Assembly (NCBI RefSeq): GCF_000754095.2
Contig: NZ_JQSG02000006.1
Coordinates: 79,429 to 143,428 of the forward strand
Length of the DNA stretch: 64,000 nucleotides
Direction: 5' to 3'
DNA from: Acidihalobacter prosperus
GTDB taxonomy: Bacteria > Pseudomonadota > Gammaproteobacteria > DSM-5130 > Acidihalobacteraceae
Numbering within the stretch: the stretch's first letter is position 1; every line of letters begins with the position of its first letter. Under the pieces are notes generated by a model. It had not been told where the DNA came from. It ran no database searches and saw nothing but the letters and a program-made list of their open reading frames with translations. Below are positions 16,590 to 25,126 of the stretch, piece after piece. A program made the translations under genes and the position numbers.

Positions 16590-17582
16590 TCACCTCAGCG
16601 GCGGCAGCCGGCGCAGCGCGGCATCGGGAAAGGCGCCGAGCAACCAGCGTCGGCAGGGATGCCAGAAGGCGGACAGCAGCAGCAGCAGCGAACCGATCAG
16701 CAGCGCGGTGAACGCGAAGCCGAGACTCACCATGCCGAATTCCTTGAGCACCACGCTGAACGCGACCAGCACGTACACCAGCGCCGAAGCCATCAGGGCC
16801 CGGCGGTCGATCGCCAGCGAAATCAGCGCGATCAGGGCGTACACCGCGATCGCGGCCAGCGCGTGCGCGAGGTCCACGCGGCCGTCGAAACGGCTCAGCT
16901 GCGAGAACACCGGGTGCACCAGCAGCGGCGCAGCCAGCAGGTGCAGCCAGAAGGCCACATCGGATTTGCGCGTGCGGCGCTGCGTGTCACGGGCATCCCA
17001 GTACATCGCCAGCGCGAACATCGCCAGTCCGCCGACGAACTCGATCGCGTTCGCATACAACGTGGTCCACGGCAACAGCTTGAACAGCAACGCGATGACC
17101 AGTCCAAGGGCCGCGCCCGCCCCTGCCGCCACCGTGATCGGTACCCGGAAACGCAGCCAGTGGAGCGTGGCGGCCGCGGCGACCAGCGCACTGGCGACGG
17201 CCAGCGCCGTCAGCGTATGGCCGAACAAGGCATAGCCGAGGTAGTACACTCCGCCGACGAAACTCAGCAGCAGCACAATGGCCGGCAGGGCCATGCGGCG
17301 ACGGCGCACGAAGAATTCCGCCAGCGCCCACGAAGCCGCCGTCAGCGCCAGCGCCCCCATCCAGGCAGCCGAGGCCGTGCCGATCCAGGTGACCGATACC
17401 AGCAGCAGCGCGCAGGCCATGACAACGAAGATGTCGTTGAAGCCCGTGACCAGACGGAAGTATTCCTCGTCGGCCGCCTGCGTGTGCCGCAGCGCCGTCA
17501 CGTGGGCTCGAAACGCCGCGGCGGTTTCCTCCGGCACGACGCCTGCCGCCACCGCCGACGCCAATTCGTCTTCGCTGTACAT
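16590..17582 (-). CDS. Multi-pass membrane protein (DUF4401/DUF2157-like, uncertain)
   Basis: A 330-residue integral membrane protein with about 10 hydrophobic segments and a hydrophilic N-terminal stretch of about 45 residues. That stretch begins MYSEDELASAVAAGVVPEETAAAF, which resembles the short N-terminal helical domain before the membrane part of DUF2157-type proteins. No transport or catalytic motif is visible. It precedes the RBBP9-like hydrolase by 4 bp on the same strand. The family name is a recollection of overall pattern only. Confidence 0.75.
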   Translation of the reverse strand: MYSEDELASAVAAGVVPEETAAAFRAHVTALRHTQAADEEYFRLVTGFNDIFVVMACALLLVSVTWIGTASAAWMGALALTAASWALAEFFVRRRRMALPAIVLLLSFVGGVYYLGYALFGHTLTALAVASALVAAAATLHWLRFRVPITVAAGAGAALGLVIALLFKLLPWTTLYANAIEFVGGLAMFALAMYWDARDTQRRTRKSDVAFWLHLLAAPLLVHPVFSQLSRFDGRVDLAHALAAIAVYALIALISLAIDRRALMASALVYVLVAFSVVLKEFGMVSLGFAFTALLIGSLLLLLSAFWHPCRRWLLGAFPDAALRRLPPLR

Positions 17583-17750
17583 TCATCCCCCTGATGCGGC
17601 CGCGCGTGCCGGCCGAAGGAACCGGAAGCGCCGCCGCCACGTGTACATGGCTTATGAACCGGGCTTCGCCGCCAGACCCCCCATCGCGGGTACGCATGCC
17701 ATACGCGCGGCGGGCCGAGGAAACCGAAACCCTTCCAACCGGAGAACCGC

Positions 17751-17903
17751 ATGACCGCCATCACGATCAGACGCATCCTCGCAGTCCTGGCCCTGCTGAT
17801 CCTGGGCCTTTCGCTGGGCGGCTGCTTCTACTATCCCGACGACGGTTACGGCTACGGCTATTACGGGCCGCCGATCCATCGTCACGAAGACGACGGCGAC
17901 TGA
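17751..17903 (+). CDS. Small lipoprotein, Tyr/Gly/Asp-rich, 50 residues
   Basis: A short frame with a classic lipoprotein signal: MTAITIRRILAVLALLILGL followed by the lipobox LGGC (Cys about 25). The mature part is only about 26 residues (FYYPDDGYGYGYYGPPIHRH and an acidic tail). GGAGAA precedes the ATG. Small lipoproteins of this kind usually sit in the outer membrane. I do not recognise a named family. It is isolated on the plus strand between genes on the minus strand. Confidence 0.8.
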   Translation: MTAITIRRILAVLALLILGLSLGGCFYYPDDGYGYGYYGPPIHRHEDDGD

Positions 17904-17910
17904 GACCCGC

Positions 17911-18219
17911 TCAGCGCTGGCGGTCCCACATCACGTCGCGGCGTTTCGATGCCGCGGCGGTCAAGAGCTCGATCAGCGGCCTGGCACGCAGGGGCAGCCC
18001 CACCGCGGGTTCGTCATCGTAGCCGACCTGACCGGCATCGGCCTGCGGGGCGCTGACCGCCAGGGAAGCCTGCAGGCGCGTCAGCGCCGCCGGCACGTCC
18101 TCGGCGACGATCGCGCCGGGCACCGTGCCGCTGTGCCCCATCATGCGGATCAGACGAACCGCCACATCGCCGAACATCATGATGTCGGCATACGCCGGAG
18201 TACTGAAGATCACCAGCAT
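17911..18219 (-). CDS. DUF1840 domain-containing protein
   Basis: A 102-residue cytoplasmic protein starting MLVIFSTPAYADIMMFGDVA. This matches the DUF1840 pattern: an N-terminal strand, then D-I-x-MFGDVA and a helix ending LIRMMGHSGTVPGAIVAEDV. The family is widespread in beta- and gammaproteobacteria and has no assigned function. It ends 7 bp from the convergent lipoprotein gene. Confidence 0.8.
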   Translation of the reverse strand: MLVIFSTPAYADIMMFGDVAVRLIRMMGHSGTVPGAIVAEDVPAALTRLQASLAVSAPQADAGQVGYDDEPAVGLPLRARPLIELLTAAASKRRDVMWDRQR

Positions 18220-18298
18220 CGCGCATCCCCGCCGATGTCCGCGCGCCGCGACTTCGCGCAGCGAATGCCCTCGTGCCGGCCGTCGTACGCCATGCGCC

Positions 18299-18547
18299 TC
18301 ACTCCAGCGAAATCACGATTGTTTCGTGCTTGCGATGATCCTCGATCTCGACCAGCGTGCCCGAAATCTCTGGGTTGGTGGCCAGTTTCGACAACTCTTC
18401 CAGATCGATACCGCCTTCGAGCAGCGCCGTCCTCGCTTCGTGCGGGATCAGCTTCGAGGCAAACTTGAGCACCAACCCCGGGATGGTCACGGTCGTATCG
18501 GGTTCTGATCGCCCGGCCGTAAACACGCGTATCTTCAGGTTTGACAT
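18299..18547 (-). CDS. Hypothetical protein, 82 residues
   Basis: A small soluble protein starting MSNLKIRVFTAGRSEPDTTV and ending in an acidic/His-rich strand (VEIEDHRKHETIVISLE). The centre has a helix FASKLIPHEARTAL. The pattern resembles small proteins found beside bacterial DUF4097/adhesin-type genes, but no such neighbour is present and I do not assign a family. The start at 18547 gives a clean protein; an earlier in-frame ATG at 18619 would add 24 residues of poor composition. Confidence 0.6.
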   Translation of the reverse strand: MSNLKIRVFTAGRSEPDTTVTIPGLVLKFASKLIPHEARTALLEGGIDLEELSKLATNPEISGTLVEIEDHRKHETIVISLE

Positions 18548-18800
18548 GCCGGCCACCTTGTCTGCTTCAGGGATGTCCGCATCGCCGGACACGAGATTCG
18601 ACCGTATGCAACATAGCATGTTCGCCCTGCCCGCGAGATGCCGGCCGCCGCGGCCGCGGCATACGGCCGTGAATCCGCCCTCCGCTTGACCCAGATCATG
18701 CCTTCCCGCCGACAGAGGGCTAGGCTTTTCCCGAGCAGACCCACGTCACGATGCGCCGGGCGCCTCGGCGAACGACAGCGTCCCGGAGGGGGAGAGGACC

Positions 18801-19607
18801 ATGACGAACCGTATCCTGCTGGCGGCGATCCTGGTGTCCATGGCAGGCACGTCGGCGGCCGGCACCGTGATCGAAAGCCGCGCCGCCGACGGCGTCACCC
18901 GGATCACGCTCTCGGGCGACCATGCCCGAATCGACGCTCCCGACCCGCGCGGCGCCTATACCGTGGTCGACTTCAAGTCCGCCCGCCTGTACATGGTGGA
19001 TACCGGCAAACACGAAATCTACGACGCCGGCACCCTGTCCGCCGCCGATGCGAAGGCCCCGCCCGGCATGCGCCTCAAGGCCACCGGCGCCGGCGACCGG
19101 ATCGCCGGCTACGCGACCCGAGCCTACCGGCTGGAGGTGAACGGGCGGCACTGCGCCACCTACGCGCTGGCCGCCAAACCCCTGAAAGACCGCGAACTGC
19201 GGCGCTTCGCCGAATTCTTCGTGCATCACAACACACCGGAAGCCGCGCTCGCATACAAAATGCAGGAATCGATCTGCGAACGGGCACGCAAGGCGGCGGA
19301 TGTGCAATTGATCAAGCAGGGACTGCCGCTCAGGACGGTGGACGAAAACGGCCGCAGCGACGAAATCGTCTCCATACGCACCGACGTGCATGTGCCGGCG
19401 TCGCGTTTCGCGCTGCCCAAGGGCTACAAGCGCATCGACGTCGCCGAGGAAATGCGCTCGGCGGGAGAAATGCACGGCGCGCCGGGCGGCGCCATGTCGC
19501 CGCAACAGCGTCAGGAGCTCGACCGCATGATGCAGGAGCAGCTCAAGCAGATGACGCCCGAGCAGCGCAAGATGTTCGAGCAGATGATGCAGCAGCATCA
19601 GCAGTAG
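18801..19607 (+). CDS. Exported protein of unknown function (DUF4412-like)
   Basis: A 268-residue protein with a Sec signal peptide (about 1-20, cleavage after SAA). A beta-rich domain follows with GTVIESRAADGVTRITLSGD and YTVVDFKSARLYMVDTGKHE, as in DUF4412-type proteins that read a value from a matrix-like strand set. The C-terminus (about 225-268) is a Met/Gln/Glu-rich helix, likely coiled coil or surface-exposed (MMQEQLKQMTPEQRKMFEQM). GGAGGGGGAGAGG precedes the ATG. Function unknown; predicted periplasmic. Confidence 0.8.
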   Translation: MTNRILLAAILVSMAGTSAAGTVIESRAADGVTRITLSGDHARIDAPDPRGAYTVVDFKSARLYMVDTGKHEIYDAGTLSAADAKAPPGMRLKATGAGDRIAGYATRAYRLEVNGRHCATYALAAKPLKDRELRRFAEFFVHHNTPEAALAYKMQESICERARKAADVQLIKQGLPLRTVDENGRSDEIVSIRTDVHVPASRFALPKGYKRIDVAEEMRSAGEMHGAPGGAMSPQQRQELDRMMQEQLKQMTPEQRKMFEQMMQQHQQ

Positions 19608-19624
19608 AAAGCCGCAAATCCGCT

Positions 19625-20062
19625 TTAGTCCACCGGCTCGCTGCCGCGTTCGCCGCTGTAGCGCGGCAGCCCGTCGCACAGCGTGACCCAGTTTGCCTTG
19701 GCGCCGACGAAGATGTGCGCATCCGGCCGCTGCGCGATATCCGTATCCAGGGTACCGAGGGCAACCTCGATGCGAGTCCCCTCGTGCGCCGGCGAAATGA
19801 AGGCCAGACTGGAACCGCAGTGCGGACAGAACAGACGGCGCGTGCCATTTTCCGCACGGTAGGACTTGACCTCCTCGCCGCCCGCCAACCAGCGGAATTC
19901 GTCCTGCCGCGCGCTACCGAAGGTGGCGAAGGCCGCACCATGGAACTTGCGGCACATCGAACAGTGGCAATGCGCCATCCGCGCGGAAAATTCGCCGGCG
20001 GCATAGCGAATGCGCCCGCACAGACATTGCCCGACATTGAGCATGACCCCGTCCTTTCCCAT
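19625..20062 (-). CDS. GFA family zinc protein (glutathione-dependent formaldehyde-activating-like)
   Basis: A 145-residue Mss4/GFA-fold protein. Cysteines follow the family pattern: CLCG near residue 13, CHCSMCRKFHG near 33-43 and CPHCGSSLAF near 80. These ligate two zincs. The start at 20062 is preceded by a purine-rich GGGGAGGGG site; a start at 20092 would add 10 residues. Biochemical roles differ, and the name does not prove formaldehyde metabolism. A second, divergent GFA protein occurs in the cassette array at 38018. Confidence 0.9.
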   Translation of the reverse strand: MGKDGVMLNVGQCLCGRIRYAAGEFSARMAHCHCSMCRKFHGAAFATFGSARQDEFRWLAGGEEVKSYRAENGTRRLFCPHCGSSLAFISPAHEGTRIEVALGTLDTDIAQRPDAHIFVGAKANWVTLCDGLPRYSGERGSEPVD

Positions 20063-20124
20063 ACGCCCCTCCCCGCCGGCACGCGCCGGCAAATCGATGC
20101 GCGGATATCCCTTGGACCCCGCGC

Positions 20125-20859
20125 CTAGAACTGCACGTGATCGGTCGCGCCGCCATCCACAAGATAATGCGCGCCGTTGACGAAACTCGCTCGCGGGCAG
20201 GATACGAAGACCGCGACATGAGCGATTTCCTCTGGCGTGGCCAGGCGCCCCATCGGGTTCGCATCCAGTGTTTCCTGATAATCCGCCGGCGACGCCTGCC
20301 GAACCCGATCCCAGAAACCGCCCTCCACGAACACGTCTCCCGGCGCCACTGTATTGACGCGAATCCCCCGGGACACGAGCCTGCGGCTCAGCGACTTCAT
20401 GTAATGGGCCATGGCGGCCTTGGCTGCGCCATAGGCCTCGTGGCCCGGCGTACCGAAGGTCGCCGCCTTGCTGCCGATATAGGTGATTGCCGGCGCACGG
20501 CTACGGGCGAGCAGCGGAATCGCGGCCTCCGTCGCCCGTATCGTGGCGCGCATGTCGGTATCGATCGACATCGCCCAATCCGGAGAAATAGCGCTCACGT
20601 TCGGCACCAGAATATCAATCCGGCCCAGTCCCTCGATCCAGCCGCCCAGGGCATCCGCGTCGGTGACGTCCACTACCGTACCGCGCGCCTCGACCGGGTA
20701 TCCGGTCAGCGACTCTGTCATTGCCGCCACCCGCGCGGCCGAACGCGAGCAGAAGGCAACGTGGGCGCCCTCCTGCGCGAAGCCGCGCACGATCGCCGCG
20801 CCGATCCCCGCGGTGCCCCCCGTCACCGCCACCCGCATACCTGCCAGCTCAAGATCCAA
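20125..20859 (-). CDS. SDR family oxidoreductase with TTG start
   Basis: A 244-residue short-chain dehydrogenase: VAVTGGTAGIGAAI near the start, VTDADAL cofactor-loop region, SxxYxxxK-type catalytic set (ITYIGSKAAT and HEAYGAAKAAM), and the DGGATDH tail. The chosen start is the TTG at 20857-20859, because AAGGAG lies 7 bases upstream and SDRs of this class begin with the sequence right after it. The frame remains open for 71 codons further upstream, which code for an unrelated acetyltransferase remnant (see 20932-21072). Substrate unknown. Confidence 0.88.
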   Translation of the reverse strand: MDLELAGMRVAVTGGTAGIGAAIVRGFAQEGAHVAFCSRSAARVAAMTESLTGYPVEARGTVVDVTDADALGGWIEGLGRIDILVPNVSAISPDWAMSIDTDMRATIRATEAAIPLLARSRAPAITYIGSKAATFGTPGHEAYGAAKAAMAHYMKSLSRRLVSRGIRVNTVAPGDVFVEGGFWDRVRQASPADYQETLDANPMGRLATPEEIAHVAVFVSCPRASFVNGAHYLVDGGATDHVQF

Positions 20860-20931
20860 ATGCCTTTCTCCTTCCGTTGCGGGATTGCCGGCGCGCGACG
20901 CGCCCGGCGCCCGACAGGGCACGCGCCGCAC

Positions 20932-21072
20932 GCGCTTCAAGCCAGCGCATAGCGCGGCCAGCGGCGGAGCCTCGCTGCTGGCGAGGAAGCGCTGCTCGCG
21001 CGCCACCTGATCGAAACACTCGTGGAAACCGGCAATATCGCGCGCTTCGATGGGGCGGATCGTCGGACTCAT
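20932..21072 (-). pseudogene. N-terminal remnant of a GNAT acetyltransferase
   Basis: About 47 codons with an ATG at 21072 read SPTIRPIEARDIAGFHECFD and VAREQRFLASSEAPPLAAL. This is the conserved opening of a GNAT N-acetyltransferase: the first strand, then helix 1 and the typical RERRFLA-like turn. The rest of the domain, including the acetyl-CoA loop, is missing, and the sequence passes in frame into the leader of the SDR gene. The simplest reading is a deletion that removed most of the acetyltransferase and joined its 5' end to the SDR. A translated fusion is possible but less likely given the good ribosome site at the TTG. Confidence 0.65.
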
Positions 21073-21186
21073 TCGAACTCCTGAGGGTCGATGCTGCGAT
21101 CGACGGCGCGGCGCCCGGGCTCTGGCCTTGACGCCGGTGGACGCAAACGTGAAAACTTCCGCTTATCCATCGCAGCGGAATCCGAC

Positions 21187-22230
21187 ATGTCATCAGCGCA
21201 CGCGCAGTCCGTTCCGTCCGGAACCTGCACCGTCGCCGCGCGTCAGCGGCGAACCATCCGCCTGCTCGCCCTGATCGGCCTGCTGTGGGCCGCGGAAGGC
21301 TGGCGTGAAGGCAGCGGTCTCTTCGCGCTCGGCACCAGCGCGCTGGCCATACTGACGCTCGCCTTCCGCAGCGCCTTGCGCTGCGATCGCGCGCGCGACC
21401 GCGTCGCGCACTGCTGGACCCTGTTCGGCCTGCCCTTGTGGGTGCGCGGGCGCACACGGCTGACATCGCTCAAGGCGGTCGACCTCTACGGACGCACGCG
21501 CAGCCGGCAGGACACGGACGGCGACGTCGCCGTGTGGACCGATTATTACACGGTGCTCAAGGGTTCGCCCACGCTCAAGCTACGCGCGACGCGCAACGAC
21601 TACCCCAACGCCCGCCGTCTGGCCGAACGCCTCGCCAGTGGGCTGGATCTGCCGCTACGCGACCACGTCCTCAAGGGCGTGCGCGTGCGCCGGCCCGACG
21701 AACTCGACCTCACGCTCGGGGAACGTCTGCGCAGGGCCGGCGAGCCGCCCGCGCCGCCGGCCTCGCCGCCGCCCCCGCTGCGGTTGCTGGCAGGCGGCGG
21801 CGACGCGCTGGCCCTCCGGCTGCCCGCCCAGCCTCTGTCCTGGTGGGGCTACCTCCTCGCCGTGGCGATACCGGCCTTCATGTTCACCATCGCCTGGTTC
21901 GCCCACGCCAACCTGCTGTTCCTGATCGCATCGTCGGCCTTCACGGCGTACTTCGCGTACACCCTTCTGGGCAGCTTTTTCCCGCGCCGCCTCACCCTGG
22001 ACGCTCGCGGCGTGACCGTGCGCTGGTATCTGCGCCGGCTGCACATGCCCTGGCAGAAGCTGGAAGAGATCGGCAGCACCTACGACGGCATCCACCTGCT
22101 CGGCGACCGCAAGCACGAGGTGCTGCCCTACCAATTCGACGCCGAGTCCTCGGCCTATGTCAGAAACGCCATCGCCTACATGGCCTGGCGCCACGACCGC
22201 CCCTCCGCGACCGCACACGTGGGCGGGTAG
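21187..22230 (+). CDS. Membrane protein with PH-like C-terminal region, function unknown
   Basis: A 347-residue protein. Two hydrophobic segments near residues 24-60 are followed by a soluble middle domain (about 60-200) with a Pro-rich linker (about 185-200). Two membrane helices at about 216-260 precede a C-terminal domain starting FPRRLTLDARGVTVRWYLRR, which resembles bacterial PH-like domains such as those in DUF304/YdbT proteins. The start was chosen at the ATG at 21187; upstream codons in the same frame have poor composition. No neighbour suggests a role. Confidence 0.7.
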   Translation: MSSAHAQSVPSGTCTVAARQRRTIRLLALIGLLWAAEGWREGSGLFALGTSALAILTLAFRSALRCDRARDRVAHCWTLFGLPLWVRGRTRLTSLKAVDLYGRTRSRQDTDGDVAVWTDYYTVLKGSPTLKLRATRNDYPNARRLAERLASGLDLPLRDHVLKGVRVRRPDELDLTLGERLRRAGEPPAPPASPPPPLRLLAGGGDALALRLPAQPLSWWGYLLAVAIPAFMFTIAWFAHANLLFLIASSAFTAYFAYTLLGSFFPRRLTLDARGVTVRWYLRRLHMPWQKLEEIGSTYDGIHLLGDRKHEVLPYQFDAESSAYVRNAIAYMAWRHDRPSATAHVGG

Positions 22231-22258
22231 CGCGGTACCGACGCGATACGGGCACCGC

Positions 22259-24145
22259 TCAGGCGTTCCGCCCTGCGATCGAAAGCGCGCGCAGGCGAGG
22301 CGAGTGCTTGTACTGGCGCTGCCCGGTGCGGCGCAGCACGTCGTCGAGTGTCTGCAGGGCCGCCAGGATATGCGGCCCCTTGTTGAGCATCACGCACTCG
22401 GCGCGCTGGCCGAGCACCGCGTCGCTGAGCTCCGGACGCGATACCGCGCCCTGCTTCGCCAGCGTTTCCAGCACCTGCGTGGCCCACACCACGGGCAGAT
22501 GCGCCGCCTCCGCCAACCACAGGATTTCCTCCTGGATTTCGGAAAGGCGCTCGCCGCCGATCTCCACGGCCAGATCGCCGCGCGCGATCATCAGGCCGAA
22601 GGCGGCATGCCCGAGCGCCGCGAACAGCAGCTGCGGCAGCGCCTGCACCGCGTGCGCGCTCTCGATCTTGGCGATCACGCCGATGTGCCCGGCCTCGCGC
22701 GTCCGCAGCTCGGCGAACAGACGATCGAGATCGGCCGGCGTCTCGACAAAGGACAGCCCGACCATGTCCGCATGGCGGGCGACAAAATCCAGATCGGCCA
22801 GGTCCTTGTCGGTGAGCGCAGGCCGGTCGCGCCGTGAGCGCGGGAAGTTGAGTCCTCGCCCCTCCTTGAGCAGCACGCCGCCGACCGGCGCATGCGTGAT
22901 GCGCAGCAGCCGGCCGTCCGCGCGCCGCTCGATCACCTCCGCGCCGACGCGACCGTCGTCGATCCAGATCGGGTCGCCCACGGCAATGCCGGTCAGCGAA
23001 CCGCACTCGACGCAACCGATGCGCGCCGGGCGCAGGCAGCGCCCGTTGGCATCGAAACGCGCCGGCTCGCCGGGTGCGGCATCGCCGGCCAGCAGCAGCG
23101 TCTCGCCGACGCGCAGTCGAATCCGCAGACTACGCGGCGCGAAGCCGTGCAGGCGATATTCACCGTCGCCGGCGCGCAGATGACCGCCCTGGCTGCGCCG
23201 CAACAGCTGCAGCGGCGTCTCGGGCGTCAGCCAGGCGCTCTGGAACACCTGCGCCAACCACACGCCGGGTGTCGGCACGTCGACCACCAGCAGCTCGCGA
23301 CGCTTGCCGCGGGTATCGTCGAAGCCCAGGCGGTCGCCCACCTGCAGCTGAGCGGCCAGGGCCGCGTCGATGCCGAAGCGGTACGCGGCATCCAGTCCCG
23401 CCGGCACATTCGTTTCAGGGGCGATCAGCAGCACGTCGGCAGGCCCGACCGGACGCCCCAGCCCATCGCGCCGAGGTTTGAGGTGCGCCACGCTGGGCGC
23501 CAAGGCCAGCGGGCCGGTACGCGGTTTGCGGCCGGCCAGATCCATCAGTACTGGGCAATCACGCCCGGCCGCCGCGGCGGCCTGGCGGACGTTGGCGATC
23601 ATGCGTGCCCAGACGCCGGCATCGTCATGCGCGCAGTTGATGCGGGCGCAGTCCATGCCCTCCGCTAGCAGTGTTCCGATCATCGCGGGGTCGTCCGCCG
23701 CCACGCTCGGCAGCGTGACCATGATCCGCGTGCCGCGCGCCGCCGGCGGGGCGCCGAACAGGGCCTGCGTGCGCGATTCGAGCAACGCGCGCGCCTCGTC
23801 GGCGCCGACGGCGGCAGGTTCGGCCTCGGCGCGAACCGGCGTGCCGGCCAGGCACTGCAAAACCGCGAGCACCGCATCGAGCGTGGCGCGCACATGTCCT
23901 TCGCTGCGCCCCAGCGACGACAGCCCGAGGTCCGCCAGTCGCGCCTGCAGCGGACGCAGGTCATGGCGGCGCAAGGCGAGATAGTGCGCCAGGTTGAGGG
24001 CGCTGCGCGCCTGCGTGCCGTCCAGCATCTGCCCATGCGCGCGCAGATAGTCGTCACCCTCGCCGACCACCTCCGTACGCAGCCGGGAAACCGCGCCCAG
24101 CACTGCCGCCGGGTCGTCCCAATCGAGCCTGTCCGCATTTGCCAT
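22259..24145 (-). CDS. Long pyruvate-kinase-like protein
   Basis: A 628-residue protein related to pyruvate kinase but longer than the usual 470-500. An N-terminal helical extension of about 140 residues has no counterpart in the classical enzyme. The barrel follows with CARINCAHDD (for IRLNCSHG), LMDLAGRKPRTGPL (for the KGPEIRTG strand), VIAKIESAHAV with the key Lys, LMIARGDLAVEIGGERL for the metal/phosphate loop and VVWATQVLETL for ATQMLES. Catalytic residues look conserved, though the C-terminal allosteric domain is short. The start at 24145 leaves 55 bp after the DUF1028 gene, which is probably co-transcribed. A metabolic role is not certain. Confidence 0.8.
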   Translation of the reverse strand: MANADRLDWDDPAAVLGAVSRLRTEVVGEGDDYLRAHGQMLDGTQARSALNLAHYLALRRHDLRPLQARLADLGLSSLGRSEGHVRATLDAVLAVLQCLAGTPVRAEAEPAAVGADEARALLESRTQALFGAPPAARGTRIMVTLPSVAADDPAMIGTLLAEGMDCARINCAHDDAGVWARMIANVRQAAAAAGRDCPVLMDLAGRKPRTGPLALAPSVAHLKPRRDGLGRPVGPADVLLIAPETNVPAGLDAAYRFGIDAALAAQLQVGDRLGFDDTRGKRRELLVVDVPTPGVWLAQVFQSAWLTPETPLQLLRRSQGGHLRAGDGEYRLHGFAPRSLRIRLRVGETLLLAGDAAPGEPARFDANGRCLRPARIGCVECGSLTGIAVGDPIWIDDGRVGAEVIERRADGRLLRITHAPVGGVLLKEGRGLNFPRSRRDRPALTDKDLADLDFVARHADMVGLSFVETPADLDRLFAELRTREAGHIGVIAKIESAHAVQALPQLLFAALGHAAFGLMIARGDLAVEIGGERLSEIQEEILWLAEAAHLPVVWATQVLETLAKQGAVSRPELSDAVLGQRAECVMLNKGPHILAALQTLDDVLRRTGQRQYKHSPRLRALSIAGRNA

Positions 24146-24200
24146 GGCGGCACTACAGCACGCCGGCATGAAGAATGTGTGACCGTCGCGCCGCCGCCCG

Positions 24201-24977
24201 TCAGTCGAGACCGGCATCCTCCCGGTCCGGCCGGCTGGTCGCATGCGAGCGCGAGCCAAGCCCCTCGGCCGCGCGCGCGGCCTCGTGCTCTGCGACGCGC
24301 CGCCGATAGGCCTCGCGATCCGTCACGCCGGCGGGGTTTTCGCGCGTGGGCAGCATGTCGGCAAAATGCAGATACTGCTCCTGCGCCACGGCGTACAGAC
24401 GCCGCAGTTCGCCCAGCGGATCGGCATGATCGTCCGTGCGCACGCTCAGCCAGGGATAGTCCTGATCGCGGCAGATCACCAGCGCGGCGGACTGTTGGCC
24501 GCGCCGGTCGCCGCCCGCCGCCTCGGCCGCGTCGAGCGCCAGCAACAGGCGCTCGGCAAACGGCAGGCCGTCGGAGCGCAGGTAGGCGTCCAGCATCTCG
24601 TCCACCACCCGCGGCCCGGCAAGGATATTGCCGGCGACGGAAACGTTGTCGGCCATGCGGTGCCCGGCCCAATCCATGCACGCCTGCCCGGTAAACGCAG
24701 CCCCGCGACCCTGCGCGTCGATCAGATGAAACTGCCGGTGTTCGCGTCCTCCGTCCCGGGCCGTCAGGCGCTGCGCCACCGCCTCGGGCGGCACGCCGTC
24801 CGCAAGCATGGCCACGCCGTCGACGCCGTACACGGGATTGGCCAGCGCCTGGGTGGCGAAGGCGCCCACGCCACCGCGCAAATGCGGCACCAGGCTGCCG
24901 ACGGCGAAAAAGCGGCTGGCCACGGCGATCCCGAGCTCGCCGGTTCGCGGCTCGCGCGCGATGATCGAATAGGTCAT
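24201..24977 (-). CDS. DUF1028 domain-containing protein (Ntn-hydrolase-like fold)
   Basis: A 258-residue protein beginning MTYSIIAREPRTGELGIAVA and continuing with ASRFFAVGSLVPHL and GGVGAFATQA, the signature of DUF1028. The family adopts an Ntn-hydrolase-like fold. Some members carry an extra C-terminal domain, and this one ends with a helical tail of about 40 residues. Function is not established in the family. It lies upstream of and on the same strand as the pyruvate-kinase-like gene. Confidence 0.88.
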   Translation of the reverse strand: MTYSIIAREPRTGELGIAVASRFFAVGSLVPHLRGGVGAFATQALANPVYGVDGVAMLADGVPPEAVAQRLTARDGGREHRQFHLIDAQGRGAAFTGQACMDWAGHRMADNVSVAGNILAGPRVVDEMLDAYLRSDGLPFAERLLLALDAAEAAGGDRRGQQSAALVICRDQDYPWLSVRTDDHADPLGELRRLYAVAQEQYLHFADMLPTRENPAGVTDREAYRRRVAEHEAARAAEGLGSRSHATSRPDREDAGLD

Positions 24978-25068
24978 CGGCCGCCCCCTCGCGGCCCAAG
25001 GCGGCGCGCGTCATGGCATGATCGGCGGGACATGAACATGAGCATGGCTATTCTCCGGTCGGCCTGCG

Positions 25069-25092
25069 AAAACCGCGCCACAGCGGCGCGGT
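25069..25092 (-). terminator. Rho-independent terminator after tspO
   Basis: On the minus strand the stem ACCGCGCC pairs with GGCGCGGT across a 5-base loop (25072-25092) and is followed by TTTTC. It lies 35 bp downstream of the TspO stop codon, which is the position expected for its terminator. Confidence 0.75.
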
Positions 25093-25126
25093 CTGCGGCT
25101 CGGCTGCAAAAACCGGACCGCCTGCC

